A program made the position numbers and the translations under genes. A stretch of 60,314 nucleotides of DNA from an uncultured Lentisphaeria bacterium (GTDB lineage: Bacteria > Verrucomicrobiota > Lentisphaeria > Victivallales > Victivallaceae): NCBI GenBank assembly GCA_949282965.1, contig CASDQW010000052.1:1-60314 (forward strand). Direction: 5' to 3'. Below the pieces are notes generated by a model, which saw only the letters and a program-made list of their open reading frames with translations, did no database searches and was not told where the DNA came from. How positions within the stretch are numbered: the first letter of the stretch is position 1; every line of letters begins with the position of its first letter. Below are positions 26,308-34,855 of this stretch, one piece after another.

Positions 26308-28536
26308 TCACAGCAGGGACTGGGCGTCGACGTCGGCATAGACCTCCACGCCGCGTGGAATCCGGCCGTGCAGAACCATGTGCCGCAGCGGCGGCCGGAC
26401 TCGTCCGAGGGCGGCGCCGCGCAGCAGGGTCATATAACGGAATTTGCCCTTGATGCGTTCGATCGGGGCGGGCAGGGGACCGGAGACTTTGACGGTGTCT
26501 CCGCAGTACGGGCGCAGCGCTTCGGTGAATTCGGCGGCGAAAGTCGCCACGCGGCTTTCGTCCTCTCCCCGGAAATGAAGAGCGATCAGGTGGGTGAAAG
26601 GGGGGTAGGCCAGCATTTCCCGCACTTCCAGGTCATAGCGGCTGAACCCCTCGAAGTCCTGTTCGGCGGCGAATCGGATGGTTTCGTTATCCGGGTTGTA
26701 ACTTTGAATGATGACTTCGCCGCGCACATCGCCGCGTCCGGCCCGTCCGGCCACCTGGGTAATCAGCTGGAACGTGCGTTCGGGCGCACGGAAGTCCGGC
26801 AGCATCAGTCCGCTGTCGGCATTGATGATGCCGACCAGCGTGACGTTGGGGAAATGCAGGCCTTTGGCAATCATTTGCGTGCCGATCAGAATGTCGATTT
26901 CGGCGCGGCGGAATTTTTCCAGAACTGTCTCGTAATCGTCGGCGCCGCGCATGGAGTCGGAATCCATGCGGGCGATGCGGGCGTGCTGGAAAACCGCGGC
27001 AGCCGCCGCCTCGATTTTCTCCGTGCCGACGCCGCTGTAACGGATTTCCGGAGAGCCGCAATCGGGACAGGTTTCCGGTGCGGGCACCACCAGGCCGCAG
27101 AGATGGCAGCTGAGCGTCCGGCGCTGCCGGGAATAGGTGAAGCCGACGGAACAGTTCGGGCAGGTGGCCTCGTAGCCGCATTGTTCGCAGAGCAGCATCC
27201 GGGCGTAGCCGCGCCGGTTCAGGAACAGGATGGATTGTTCGCCCCGTTCAAGGCGTTCCCGGACCGCTTCGATCAGCAGCGGAGAGAAAAAATTGGATTT
27301 CCCTTTTTCGGGCGGGCCGCCCAGCCGGAGATCCACGATCCGGACGTGGGGGGCGAGTTGTTCGGAAACCTGCCGAGACAGGGTGGCCAGGGCGTATTTG
27401 CCGGTTTCGGCGTTGCGGAGGCTCTCGGCGGAAGGGGTGGCGGAGCCGAGAATCACCACGGCGTTTTCCAGTCTGCCGCGCATGACGGCGACGTCGCGGG
27501 CGGAGTAGCGGGGGGCTTCCGACTGTTTGTAGCTGCTTTCGTGTTCCTCGTCGACGACGATCAGGCCGAGGTTGCGGAACGGGGCGAACAGTGCGGAGCG
27601 GGCACCGACCGCGATGGCGGTTTCGTGGCGGCTGATCCGGTGCCATTCATCGAACCGTTCGCCGTCGGAGAGGCGGCTGTGCAGGATGCTCAACCGGTCG
27701 CCGAAACGGGCGCGGAACCGGCGGACGGTCTGCGGGGTCAGGGAGATTTCCGGGACCAGTACGATGGCCGAGCGGCCCAGCTCCAGCGTCCGGGCGATGG
27801 CCTGCAGATACACTTCGGTCTTGCCGCTGTTGGTGACGCCGTGCAGGAGCAGGACATGCCGATGGTCTTCGCCCAGCAGCATCCGGTTGATCCGATCCAG
27901 CGCGGCGGCCTGTTCCGGAGAGGGGGGGAGCGGGCGGGCGGGAATGACCTCCCGGCCGGCGAAGGGGTCGCGGCGGACGGGATGTTTTTCCAGTCGGATC
28001 AGGTTGTGTTTTTCCAGCGTCCGGATACTGGCCCGGGACGCGTTGCAGGTTTCCAGCAATTCGTCGAGCGGCAGAAGGTGGTCTTCGGCGGCGAGCAGGG
28101 TTTTCAGCAGGGCAACCCGGGAGGCGGCGTTTTTGTTGTCGGCATTGGCGGCGATGAAGCCGGCGGCGTCGTCGCAGTTCGACAGGGCGGTGTAAAGCCG
28201 GAGTTTTTCCCGGATTTTTCCCTGGCGGACCGGCGCGGGGAGCAGGGTGCGGATCGCCTGTTCGCGGGAACAGCAATAATAGTCGGCCATCCAGTTGCCG
28301 AGTTCCACCAGTTTTTCCGGCAGATTCGCCACGCCTTCAGCGACGCCGAGCAGCGGTCGTACTTCCGGATAATCGCTGTGATCGGTCAGCGCCAGGACAT
28401 AGCCTTCCCGCACGGTTCTTCCGAAAGGTACCGTGACGCGCACACCGATCCGGACGACCGGAGCCAGTTCCGGGGGAATCCGGTAATCGAAGAGTTTGTC
28501 GAGAGCGACATCAAGAACGACTTGGGCGATATCCAT
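26308..28536 (-). CDS. priA: Primosomal protein N' (replication restart helicase)
   Basis: A 742-aa superfamily 2 helicase that reloads the replisome at stalled forks. The N-terminal DNA-binding region (1-190) precedes Walker A GVTNSGKT at 233-240 and the DEEH box at 329-332. Zinc ligands lie in CEQCGYEATCPNC and CHLCG-x9-CPDCG. QVAGRAGRGDVRGEV is helicase motif VI. GGAAG precedes the start at 28536 by 7 nt; an upstream in-frame extension to 28608 would run through the rpsT terminator and was rejected. Confidence 0.96.
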   Translation of the reverse strand: MDIAQVVLDVALDKLFDYRIPPELAPVVRIGVRVTVPFGRTVREGYVLALTDHSDYPEVRPLLGVAEGVANLPEKLVELGNWMADYYCCSREQAIRTLLPAPVRQGKIREKLRLYTALSNCDDAAGFIAANADNKNAASRVALLKTLLAAEDHLLPLDELLETCNASRASIRTLEKHNLIRLEKHPVRRDPFAGREVIPARPLPPSPEQAAALDRINRMLLGEDHRHVLLLHGVTNSGKTEVYLQAIARTLELGRSAIVLVPEISLTPQTVRRFRARFGDRLSILHSRLSDGERFDEWHRISRHETAIAVGARSALFAPFRNLGLIVVDEEHESSYKQSEAPRYSARDVAVMRGRLENAVVILGSATPSAESLRNAETGKYALATLSRQVSEQLAPHVRIVDLRLGGPPEKGKSNFFSPLLIEAVRERLERGEQSILFLNRRGYARMLLCEQCGYEATCPNCSVGFTYSRQRRTLSCHLCGLVVPAPETCPDCGSPEIRYSGVGTEKIEAAAAAVFQHARIARMDSDSMRGADDYETVLEKFRRAEIDILIGTQMIAKGLHFPNVTLVGIINADSGLMLPDFRAPERTFQLITQVAGRAGRGDVRGEVIIQSYNPDNETIRFAAEQDFEGFSRYDLEVREMLAYPPFTHLIALHFRGEDESRVATFAAEFTEALRPYCGDTVKVSGPLPAPIERIKGKFRYMTLLRGAALGRVRPPLRHMVLHGRIPRGVEVYADVDAQSLL

Positions 28537-28586
28537 GCGGCACTTCCAGCTGGCGGAGGACCACCGTCCACGGAAAATACAGACAC

Positions 28587-28624
28587 AAAAAACGGCGTCC
28601 ACCTCCATCGAAGCGGACGCCGTT
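28587..28624 (-). terminator. Rho-independent terminator after rpsT
   Basis: Perfect 10-bp arms AACGGCGTCC (28591-28600) and GGACGCCGTT (28615-28624). Read leftward the stem runs into TTTTTT. It lies between the rpsT stop and the priA start, so priA is likely expressed from readthrough or its own promoter. Confidence 0.92.
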
Positions 28625-28641
28625 CAACGGCGCACATCTGA

Positions 28642-28908
28642 TTATTTGTTAAGCGTGTTCGCCAGTTTATCGAACTGGGATTTCTTGTTGGCCGCCTTGT
28701 TGGCATGGATGGCGCCGGCCTTGACCGCTTTGTCGACGCGGCTGCAGCATTCCTTGAGCAGCGCGGCGGCGTTTTCTTGTTCTCCAGCGGCGACGGCGGC
28801 GCGGAAGCGTTTTTCCAGCGTCTTGAGCTCGCTGTTGCGGGCGCGGTTGCGGAGGTTGGCAAGTTTGCTGGTGCGCAGCCGTTTCAGAGCGGACTTGGAA
28901 TGGGCCAT
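28642..28908 (-). CDS. rpsT: 30S ribosomal protein S20
   Basis: An 88-aa basic protein of the small ribosomal subunit. MAHSKSALKRLRTSKLANLRN at the N-terminus and AGAIHANKAANKKSQFDKL near the C-terminus are characteristic. It is monocistronic in appearance, with its own terminator. A purine-rich GAGGAAAA precedes the ATG. Confidence 0.97.
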   Translation of the reverse strand: MAHSKSALKRLRTSKLANLRNRARNSELKTLEKRFRAAVAAGEQENAAALLKECCSRVDKAVKAGAIHANKAANKKSQFDKLANTLNK

Positions 28909-28998
28909 GATGTTTTCCTCAAAATTTCGTTGAATATGTTCTCAATGATCATGCAATTTTCCGGATTGTCAGACGCATTGCGCCTGTATGAACCATTA

Positions 28999-29026
28999 CA
29001 TATATCCCCGAAAATGAAAAAATCAA
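28999..29026 (-). promoter_or_regulatory. Possible rpsT promoter
   Basis: On the minus strand -35 TTGATT (29021-29026), 16-bp spacer and -10 TATATG (28999-29004). It leaves a leader of about 85 nt before rpsT. The match is moderate. Confidence 0.4.
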
Positions 29027-29116
29027 GCTTTTCCTCCGTTTTTTGTCATAAAAAGCCGAAAACGAGTTGGTTGAGGGGCTCCTGCCTCTGCGTTGGAAAA
29101 AAAGGAGTTTTTTTGC

Positions 29117-29145
29117 TTGATACTTTTGGCAAGCCGTACTATATT
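29117..29145 (+). promoter_or_regulatory. Promoter of the nusA operon
   Basis: -35 TTGATA (29117-29122), 17-bp spacer, -10 TATATT (29140-29145). Transcription would start near 29152, giving a leader of about 150 nt before nusA. Confidence 0.8.
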
Positions 29146-29203
29146 ACACCAAGGATAGATAATATGTAAATTAAACACAACAGATGGAGCGGCCGAAGTG
29201 GGG

Positions 29204-29232
29204 AAGTGGGTGTGCCTTTACCCGCTTTTTTT
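29204..29232 (+). terminator. Leader hairpin with T-run (candidate attenuator) before nusA
   Basis: Arms AAGTGGGT (29204-29211) and ACCCGCTT (29220-29227), with one G-T pair, enclose an 8-nt loop and run into seven T residues (29226-29232). It lies between the promoter and nusA, so it must be read through for the operon to be expressed. Upstream GCGGCCGA and downstream ACGGCCGGCCGT could form a competing pairing. NusA autoregulation is a reasonable inference. Confidence 0.7.
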
Positions 29233-29305
29233 ATTTTACGGCCGGCCGTTCGCATGAGTCGAGCGGAAACAGAGGACCGGCGCCGCCCGGTTGAAAGGGG
29301 AAGAC

Positions 29306-30526
29306 ATGAACAGCGAATTGTTGACGATTCTGGAGTACATCGAACAGGAGCGCGGCATCAGTCGGGAGCTTTTGATCAAGGCCCTGGAGGCCGCCATTCT
29401 GTCCGCCTCGCGTAAGAGCATCCATCCGGCCAGCAATCTTCAGGTGAAGATCGATCCGCACACCGGCAACATTCAGGCCTGGGCACAGCTGGAGGTGGTG
29501 GAGGAAAACCCGAATTACGACCAGCTGCTGCTGGCGCGGGCCCGGGAACGTTTTCCCGACGTCCGGGTCGGCGATGTGGTTGACTGGGAAGTAACGCCGA
29601 GTAATTTCGGGCGCATTGCCGCGCAGACCGCCAAACAGGCGATCATGCAGCAGCTGCGCCAGGCGGAGAAAGCGACCGTGCAGGAGGAATTCGCCGACCG
29701 GGTCGGGCATATCATCAACGGTACGGTTCGCCGTTTCGAAAACGGCAACACCATCATTGACTTTCAGCGGGCCGAAGGCTTGATGAGCGCCCGTGATAAA
29801 ATGCATGGCGAGCAGTACATGCCCGGCGACCGGATCAATGCCCTGCTGCAGCGGGTGGATATTTCCGGTTCCGGACCGAGCCTGATCGTTTCGCGGACCT
29901 GTCCGGAATTTGTGACGCGGCTGTTTGAACTGGAAGTGACGGAAATCCGCGACGGCGTGGTGAAAATCATGGGCATTGCCCGCGAAGCCGGCAGCCGGAC
30001 CAAGATCGCCGTACAGAGCCTGGATCCCCGGGTCGATCCGGTCGGCGCCTGCGTCGGCATCCGCGGCACCCGGGTGCGCAACATCACCAATGAGCTCAAC
30101 GGCGAACGCATTGACATTGTGCCGTATGACGAGGACATCTGTAAATATGCGATGAATGCTCTGCTGCCCGCACATGTGCAGTCTGTGGAAGTGCGCGAAG
30201 ACCGGCATGAACTGGTCGTGCATGTGACCGAGGAGCAGTCCAAACTGGCGTTCGGCAAAAAAGCGCAGAATGTCCGGCTGTGTTCCCGGCTGATCGGCTG
30301 GAATATCAGCATCCTGACCGAAGGGGGAATTGAGGAAAAAATCAATCGGGCGGCGTTGCAGCTCGCGGAAGCGTTGAAAATTTCCACGGGAACCGCCGAC
30401 AAGCTCGTACGCAACGGTTTTGTAACGATTGACGGCGTGCGTGCCGCCGGTGCCGATGCCCTGTTGGAGATCGAGGGCATCAACCGCGAAGAGATGGCGG
30501 AGGCTCTGGCCCGATTGGAAAATTGA
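29306..30526 (+). CDS. nusA: Transcription termination/antitermination factor NusA
   Basis: A 406-aa RNA-polymerase-associated factor. The N-terminal domain begins MNSELLTILEYIEQERGISRE, an S1 domain follows at about 135-200 (VGHIINGTVRRFENGNTIID), then two KH domains around GSRTKIAVQS and KAQNVRLCSRLIGW. The C-terminus has helix-hairpin-helix-like repeats (FVTIDGVRAAGADALLEIEGI) in place of the long acidic repeats of gamma-proteobacteria. The chosen Met at 29306 follows AAAGGGGAAG; an in-frame ATG is at 29291. First gene of the translation operon, without rimP upstream. Confidence 0.95.
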   Translation: MNSELLTILEYIEQERGISRELLIKALEAAILSASRKSIHPASNLQVKIDPHTGNIQAWAQLEVVEENPNYDQLLLARARERFPDVRVGDVVDWEVTPSNFGRIAAQTAKQAIMQQLRQAEKATVQEEFADRVGHIINGTVRRFENGNTIIDFQRAEGLMSARDKMHGEQYMPGDRINALLQRVDISGSGPSLIVSRTCPEFVTRLFELEVTEIRDGVVKIMGIAREAGSRTKIAVQSLDPRVDPVGACVGIRGTRVRNITNELNGERIDIVPYDEDICKYAMNALLPAHVQSVEVREDRHELVVHVTEEQSKLAFGKKAQNVRLCSRLIGWNISILTEGGIEEKINRAALQLAEALKISTGTADKLVRNGFVTIDGVRAAGADALLEIEGINREEMAEALARLEN

Positions 30527-30578
30527 GGTATCCGGTGCGGATGATGAGCGTACATGAGCACACGGATGGGAGGTAAAG

Positions 30579-32705
30579 GTGAAGAAATTAAGTGTCAAGA
30601 GTATTGCGCGGCAATACCATGTCAAGGAACAGGTCATTCTCGATGAGCTGGCCGGGCAGGGGGTGACGCCGGATGGGGATGTGATTCCGGAGGATATGGC
30701 GGAACTGGTGGAGGCGTATTTTGCGGAACTTTTCGGCGATGAGCCGGCGGCGCCGTCAACGGTGAAGACGAAAGGCGGGAAAAACCGCCCGCCGAAGGAC
30801 GCCAAAGGCGGCAAGGACAGCAAGGAGGGGGGACGTCCCTCCCGCGAACCCGCCGGCAAAGGCGGCAAGGCCGGAAAGGCCGGCAAGAGTGCCGGGAACG
30901 GTGCCGCCGGCGACGGCCGCACGGAAGCAGCGGAGTCATCCGGACGGACTGTCAAGCTGGAAACGCCTATTATTGTCAAGGTTCTGGCCGAGGCGGTCGG
31001 CCGCAAGCCGAATGAGTTGATCAGCGACCTGATCAAACTCGGAGAACTGGCCGGCATCAATCAGGCGGTCAGCGAGGCGAATGCCCGCAAACTCTGCCGG
31101 AATTATGGATATGAACTGGAAATCGGCAAGGCGGAAAAAGCCCCCGCGCCGCCCCCGCCGGTCAAGGTAAAGCCCCAGGATCCGCCGGAAAAACTGGTGG
31201 AGCGTCCGCCGGTGGTAACGTTCCTCGGGCACGTTGACCACGGCAAAACCTCCTTGCAGGATGCCGTGCGCAAAACCCATGTCGTGGATCGGGAGGCGGG
31301 GCACATTACCCAGCACATCGGGGCGTCCACGGTGAAGTTCAGGGGCAAACAGATTACTTTCATCGACACCCCCGGACACGAGGCGTTTACCAGTATGCGG
31401 GCCCGCGGCGCCAATTCGACGGATATTGCCGTACTGGTGGTTTCCGCGACGGAAGGCTTCAAGGCGCAGACGGTGGAGGCGATGAATCATGCGCTGGCGG
31501 CCAAGGTGCCGATTATCGTGGCCATCAATAAGATCGATTTGCCGGACGCCGATCCGGACAAGGTGCTGCTGCATATGCAGCAGCACGGGTTGCACAGTGA
31601 AGACTGGGGCGGTAACGTCGGCACGGTCCGGGTTTCCGCCAAAACCGGCGAAGGGCTGGACGCGTTGCTGGAACGCATTCTGCTGGAAGCGGAAATGCTG
31701 GAACTGCGCGCCAATCCGAAGAAACCCGCCGAAGGCATCGTGCTGGAAGCCCAGATCGAACAGGGCTTGGGCCCGACGGCGCACGTGCTGATTCAGAACG
31801 GGACGTTGCATGTCGGGGACGCCGCCATCTGCGGAGAATGCTACGGCAAGGTCCGCTCGCTGATTTCCGACCACGGGGAACGGCTGAAATCAGCGGGGCC
31901 GAGCACCCCGGTCAAGGTGGTGGGACTTTCCGGAGCGCCGGAGGCCGGGGCGTTCCTGACCGTCATGGAATCGGAAAAGGCCGCGCGTCAGGAGGTTGAA
32001 CGCCGGATCGCGGAAAAACGCAGCGCCATGTCCGGCGGCAGTTCGGTCATGACCGCGGAGGATCTGTTCAGCAAACTCAACAATGCCTCCCGGGATACCC
32101 TGCATATTCTGATCAAGTCCGACGTGCGTGGTTCCGGCGAGGCCATTGCCCAGTCGCTGGCCAAACTGCCGTCCGACAAGATCAAGGCGGAAGTAATCCT
32201 CAATGCCGTCGGCGCCATTACCGAGAACGACGTGATGCTGGCCGCGGCGGCCCACGGCATTCTGGTCGGCTTCCACGTCCGGGTCAATCCCGGCGTCAAC
32301 GATCTGGCCAAACGCCAGAATGTGGAAATCCGGTTGTACAGCATTATTTACGAACTGCTGGAGGACATTTCCGACGCTTTGGCCGGGAAGCTGGCTCCGG
32401 AAAAACGGGAGAACCAGATCGGCACGGCCAAGATTCTGCAGATTTTCGAACTGTCCAAGGGACCGAAGATCTGCGGCTGCCGGGTGGACAGCGGGCTGGT
32501 CAAGGTCGGCGCCCATGCCCGGGTACGGCGCGGCGGCGAACTGATCTACAACGGCGTGATCGCCAGTCTGCGCCGGTTCCAGGACGACGTCAAGGAGGTG
32601 AAGTCCGGTCTGGAATGCGGGATCCGGCTCGACAACTTCAATGATTTCGCTCCCGGCGACGAGATTGAAGTGTATGAAATTGAATTGAAGAAAGCCACGC
32701 TCTGA
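30579..32705 (+). CDS. infB: Translation initiation factor IF-2
   Basis: A 708-aa GTPase that positions initiator tRNA on the ribosome. It has an N-terminal helical IF2_N domain (1-52), a short Gly/Lys-rich linker (60-115), a second IF2_N-like region (125-185) and the G domain with GHVDHGKT at 217-224, [15 protein letters not shown] and SAKTGEG. Domains II-IV follow. The start is GTG at 30579 with GGGAGGT 4 nt upstream. It lies 52 nt after nusA. Confidence 0.96.
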   Translation: MKKLSVKSIARQYHVKEQVILDELAGQGVTPDGDVIPEDMAELVEAYFAELFGDEPAAPSTVKTKGGKNRPPKDAKGGKDSKEGGRPSREPAGKGGKAGKAGKSAGNGAAGDGRTEAAESSGRTVKLETPIIVKVLAEAVGRKPNELISDLIKLGELAGINQAVSEANARKLCRNYGYELEIGKAEKAPAPPPPVKVKPQDPPEKLVERPPVVTFLGHVDHGKTSLQDAVRKTHVVDREAGHITQHIGASTVKFRGKQITFIDTPGHEAFTSMRARGANSTDIAVLVVSATEGFKAQTVEAMNHALAAKVPIIVAINKIDLPDADPDKVLLHMQQHGLHSEDWGGNVGTVRVSAKTGEGLDALLERILLEAEMLELRANPKKPAEGIVLEAQIEQGLGPTAHVLIQNGTLHVGDAAICGECYGKVRSLISDHGERLKSAGPSTPVKVVGLSGAPEAGAFLTVMESEKAARQEVERRIAEKRSAMSGGSSVMTAEDLFSKLNNASRDTLHILIKSDVRGSGEAIAQSLAKLPSDKIKAEVILNAVGAITENDVMLAAAAHGILVGFHVRVNPGVNDLAKRQNVEIRLYSIIYELLEDISDALAGKLAPEKRENQIGTAKILQIFELSKGPKICGCRVDSGLVKVGAHARVRRGGELIYNGVIASLRRFQDDVKEVKSGLECGIRLDNFNDFAPGDEIEVYEIELKKATL

Positions 32706-32747
32706 GGCCGGATCCGGCACGCGGAGCGGGAGAGGCAGGTGAATATC

Positions 32748-33125
32748 ATGGGTGCGGTGGATCGTCTGACGCGGATCAACGAGCTGTTGAAGCGGGAGAT
32801 TGCCGAACTGCTGGAACGGAATCCTTGCCCCGGCGCCGGCAATATGCTGGTGTCGGTGACGATGGCCCATTGCAGTGTGGACCTGCGGAATGCCACCGTT
32901 TATGTCAGTGTTTTCGGTGGCGGGGAGCACGCCGGCGGGGAGGTGCTGCGGCATTTGGGGCGGTTCCGGGCGGAACTGCAGCGACGGATTGCCCGCGATT
33001 TGAGTTTCAAGCATACACCGGTGCTGACGTTTCGGCTGGACGACCGGATGGAGCGCGGCGACCGGGTGCTGGAACTGTTGAACGAGGAATCCGGGACGGA
33101 GGCGTCTGATGGGCCGCAGGATTGA
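32748..33125 (+). CDS. rbfA: Ribosome-binding factor A
   Basis: A 125-aa KH-fold protein needed for late 30S maturation. RLTRINELLKREIAELL, ATVYVSVFG and FKHTPVLTFRLDDRMERGDRV are the family landmarks. The ATG at 32748 was chosen because AGGTGA lies 5 nt upstream; GTG 32739 is in frame. Its 3' end overlaps the nrnA start by 17 nt. Confidence 0.93.
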   Translation: MGAVDRLTRINELLKREIAELLERNPCPGAGNMLVSVTMAHCSVDLRNATVYVSVFGGGEHAGGEVLRHLGRFRAELQRRIARDLSFKHTPVLTFRLDDRMERGDRVLELLNEESGTEASDGPQD

Positions 33126-34116
33126 ACGGCGGGAAGCGGCGGAGGTTCTGTCCGGATTTCGCCGGGTGCTGATTGCGACGCATGAAAAGCCGGATGGCGA
33201 CGCACTGGGTTCGGCACTGGGGCTGGGGCGGCTGCTGCGGGATCATGGGCGGCAGGCAACGGTGCTGCTGCCCGAGCCGCTGCCGGTAAAATTCCGGAAG
33301 CTGGCGGGGAATGAGTTCGCGGTTTCTCCGGCGGAGCTGGATCTGCGGGCATTTGATGGATTTGTCGCGCTGGATTCGGCGCGGGATTCCCGGGTGGCGC
33401 TGGGGCCGGAGCTGTCGTTTTCGGCATTGAATATGCCGATTCTGAACCTCGACCATCATGTGGATAATTCCGTACAGGCCGACTGGAGCTGCATTGCCGG
33501 AGACGCGGCGGCCACGGCGGAGCTGGTCTGCGATCTGGCGGGGGAGAACGGCTGGACGATTTCCCCGGCGGCGGCGACGTGGCTGCTGCTGGGAATCATC
33601 ACGGATACCGGTTCTTTCCGCTTTACCAACACGACCGGGGCGACGCTGCGGACGGCGGCGATGCTGCGGGAGTGCGGCGCGCAATGGGAGGAGGTGGTCA
33701 ACGCTGCCTTTTTCTCCAAGCCGCTCCGGCAGCAGCAATTCGAGGCGGCGATGCTGCGGGATTGTGTGAAGAGCGCCTGCGGCGGGCGGTTTCTCTATGC
33801 GATGATTCCGGACGAGTTGTTTGCGAAATATCAATTTGACATGCGCGACGGTGAAACGGTGATCGATCTTCTCCGGGAGGTGGAAGGCGTGGTGATTGCC
33901 GCGCTGGTTTACCGGCGGAACGGTGATTTCAAGCTGTCGCTGCGCAGTAAGGACGGCCGCTGTCCGGTGGGGCCGATCGCCCGTGTATTTGACGGCGGCG
34001 GTCATCAGATGGCGGCGGGAGCGACGGTGCACGCCGGTTCGTTCGCGGAGGTGGAGGCGCTGCTGCTGGAACAGGTAACCCGAACTTTGGAAGATCCTCA
34101 TGCGATACAATCCTAA
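33109..34116 (+). CDS. nrnA: DHH-family phosphoesterase, NrnA-like oligoribonuclease/pAp phosphatase
   Basis: A 335-aa enzyme expected to degrade very short RNAs and 3'-phosphoadenosine 5'-phosphate. Metal-binding motifs are ATHEKPDGDALGSALGL, ALDSARDS, NLDHHVDN and GIITDTGSFRF. The DHHA1 domain ends with FDGGGHQMAAGATV. It is translationally coupled to rbfA upstream and truB downstream through 17-nt overlaps, an arrangement also known in other phyla. Confidence 0.92.
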   Translation: MGRRIERREAAEVLSGFRRVLIATHEKPDGDALGSALGLGRLLRDHGRQATVLLPEPLPVKFRKLAGNEFAVSPAELDLRAFDGFVALDSARDSRVALGPELSFSALNMPILNLDHHVDNSVQADWSCIAGDAAATAELVCDLAGENGWTISPAAATWLLLGIITDTGSFRFTNTTGATLRTAAMLRECGAQWEEVVNAAFFSKPLRQQQFEAAMLRDCVKSACGGRFLYAMIPDELFAKYQFDMRDGETVIDLLREVEGVVIAALVYRRNGDFKLSLRSKDGRCPVGPIARVFDGGGHQMAAGATVHAGSFAEVEALLLEQVTRTLEDPHAIQS

Positions 34117-34852
34117 AAAACACCGGCTGCCGATTTTCAATGCCAACGGCGTGCTGCTGATCGACAAGCCGGTTGAATGGACCAGTTTCGACGTGGTCAA
34201 TTTCGTGCGTGCCAGATTCAATATTCCAAAAGTGGGGCATTGCGGGACGCTGGATCCCGCCGCCACCGGGTTGCTGGTGCTGGTGCTGGGCAAATTCACG
34301 TTGCTGAGTCAGAAGTTCAGCGGCGAGGACAAGGTGTATGAAGCCACCATGCGCCTGGGCCTGGAAACCGATACCGAAGACATGGACGGACGGGTGGTGG
34401 CGGAACACGACTGGTCGCAGGTGACGGAGGCGATGCTGCGTGAAACGCTGACGTCGTTTATCGGGGTGCAGCAGCAGACGCCGCCGATGGTTTCGGCCGT
34501 CAAGAAAGACGGGAAAAAATTGTATGAACTGGCGCGGCAGGGCGTGGAGATCGAGCGGGAAAGCCGGGAAATCACCATTTTCAGTCTGGACATTTCCCGG
34601 GTGGAGCTGCCCCGATGTGATTTCACCATGCGCTGTTCCAAGGGGACGTATGTGCGCACGCTCTGCGCCGATGCCGGACGGCGCCTCGGCTGCGGCGGCG
34701 TACTGGAGAAATTGCGGCGGCTGCGCAGCGGTTCGTTCGATGTGGCCGACGCTTTGACGATCGAGCAGCTCAAGAGCTTTGAACAGGGAGATCTGGAGGC
34801 GCATCTGCGGCGTTTCCTTTTTGAAAAGCTCTCCCGGATTGCGGGAGTCTGA
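34100..34852 (+). CDS. truB: tRNA pseudouridine(55) synthase
   Basis: A 250-aa enzyme making pseudouridine 55 in the tRNA T-loop. GVLLIDKPVEWTSFDVVN and VGHCGTLDPAATGLLV with catalytic Asp52 are diagnostic, as is CSKGTYVRTLCADAG. The C-terminal PUA-like part is short. It begins inside the 3' end of nrnA and is followed after 3 nt by a gene of unknown function. Confidence 0.95.
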   Translation: MRYNPKKHRLPIFNANGVLLIDKPVEWTSFDVVNFVRARFNIPKVGHCGTLDPAATGLLVLVLGKFTLLSQKFSGEDKVYEATMRLGLETDTEDMDGRVVAEHDWSQVTEAMLRETLTSFIGVQQQTPPMVSAVKKDGKKLYELARQGVEIERESREITIFSLDISRVELPRCDFTMRCSKGTYVRTLCADAGRRLGCGGVLEKLRRLRSGSFDVADALTIEQLKSFEQGDLEAHLRRFLFEKLSRIAGV

Positions 34853-34855
34853 GTT

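Larger units (their letters stand above)
28909..29305. other. Intergenic region between rpsT and nusA
   Basis: A 397-bp AT-rich gap between the diverging rpsT and nusA genes. It holds promoters for both directions and a terminator-like hairpin in the nusA leader, listed separately. No rimP homologue and no tRNA gene is present, although both often precede nusA in other bacteria. Confidence 0.7.

Noticed and set aside
26299..28641. Open frame of 780 codons antisense to priA
   Set aside because: It mirrors priA almost exactly, has no family resemblance and no promoter. It arises from GC-rich codon bias.
29161..29240. tRNA gene ahead of nusA
   Set aside because: No cloverleaf, anticodon stem or CCA end can be formed. 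The structure is a simple terminator-like hairpin.
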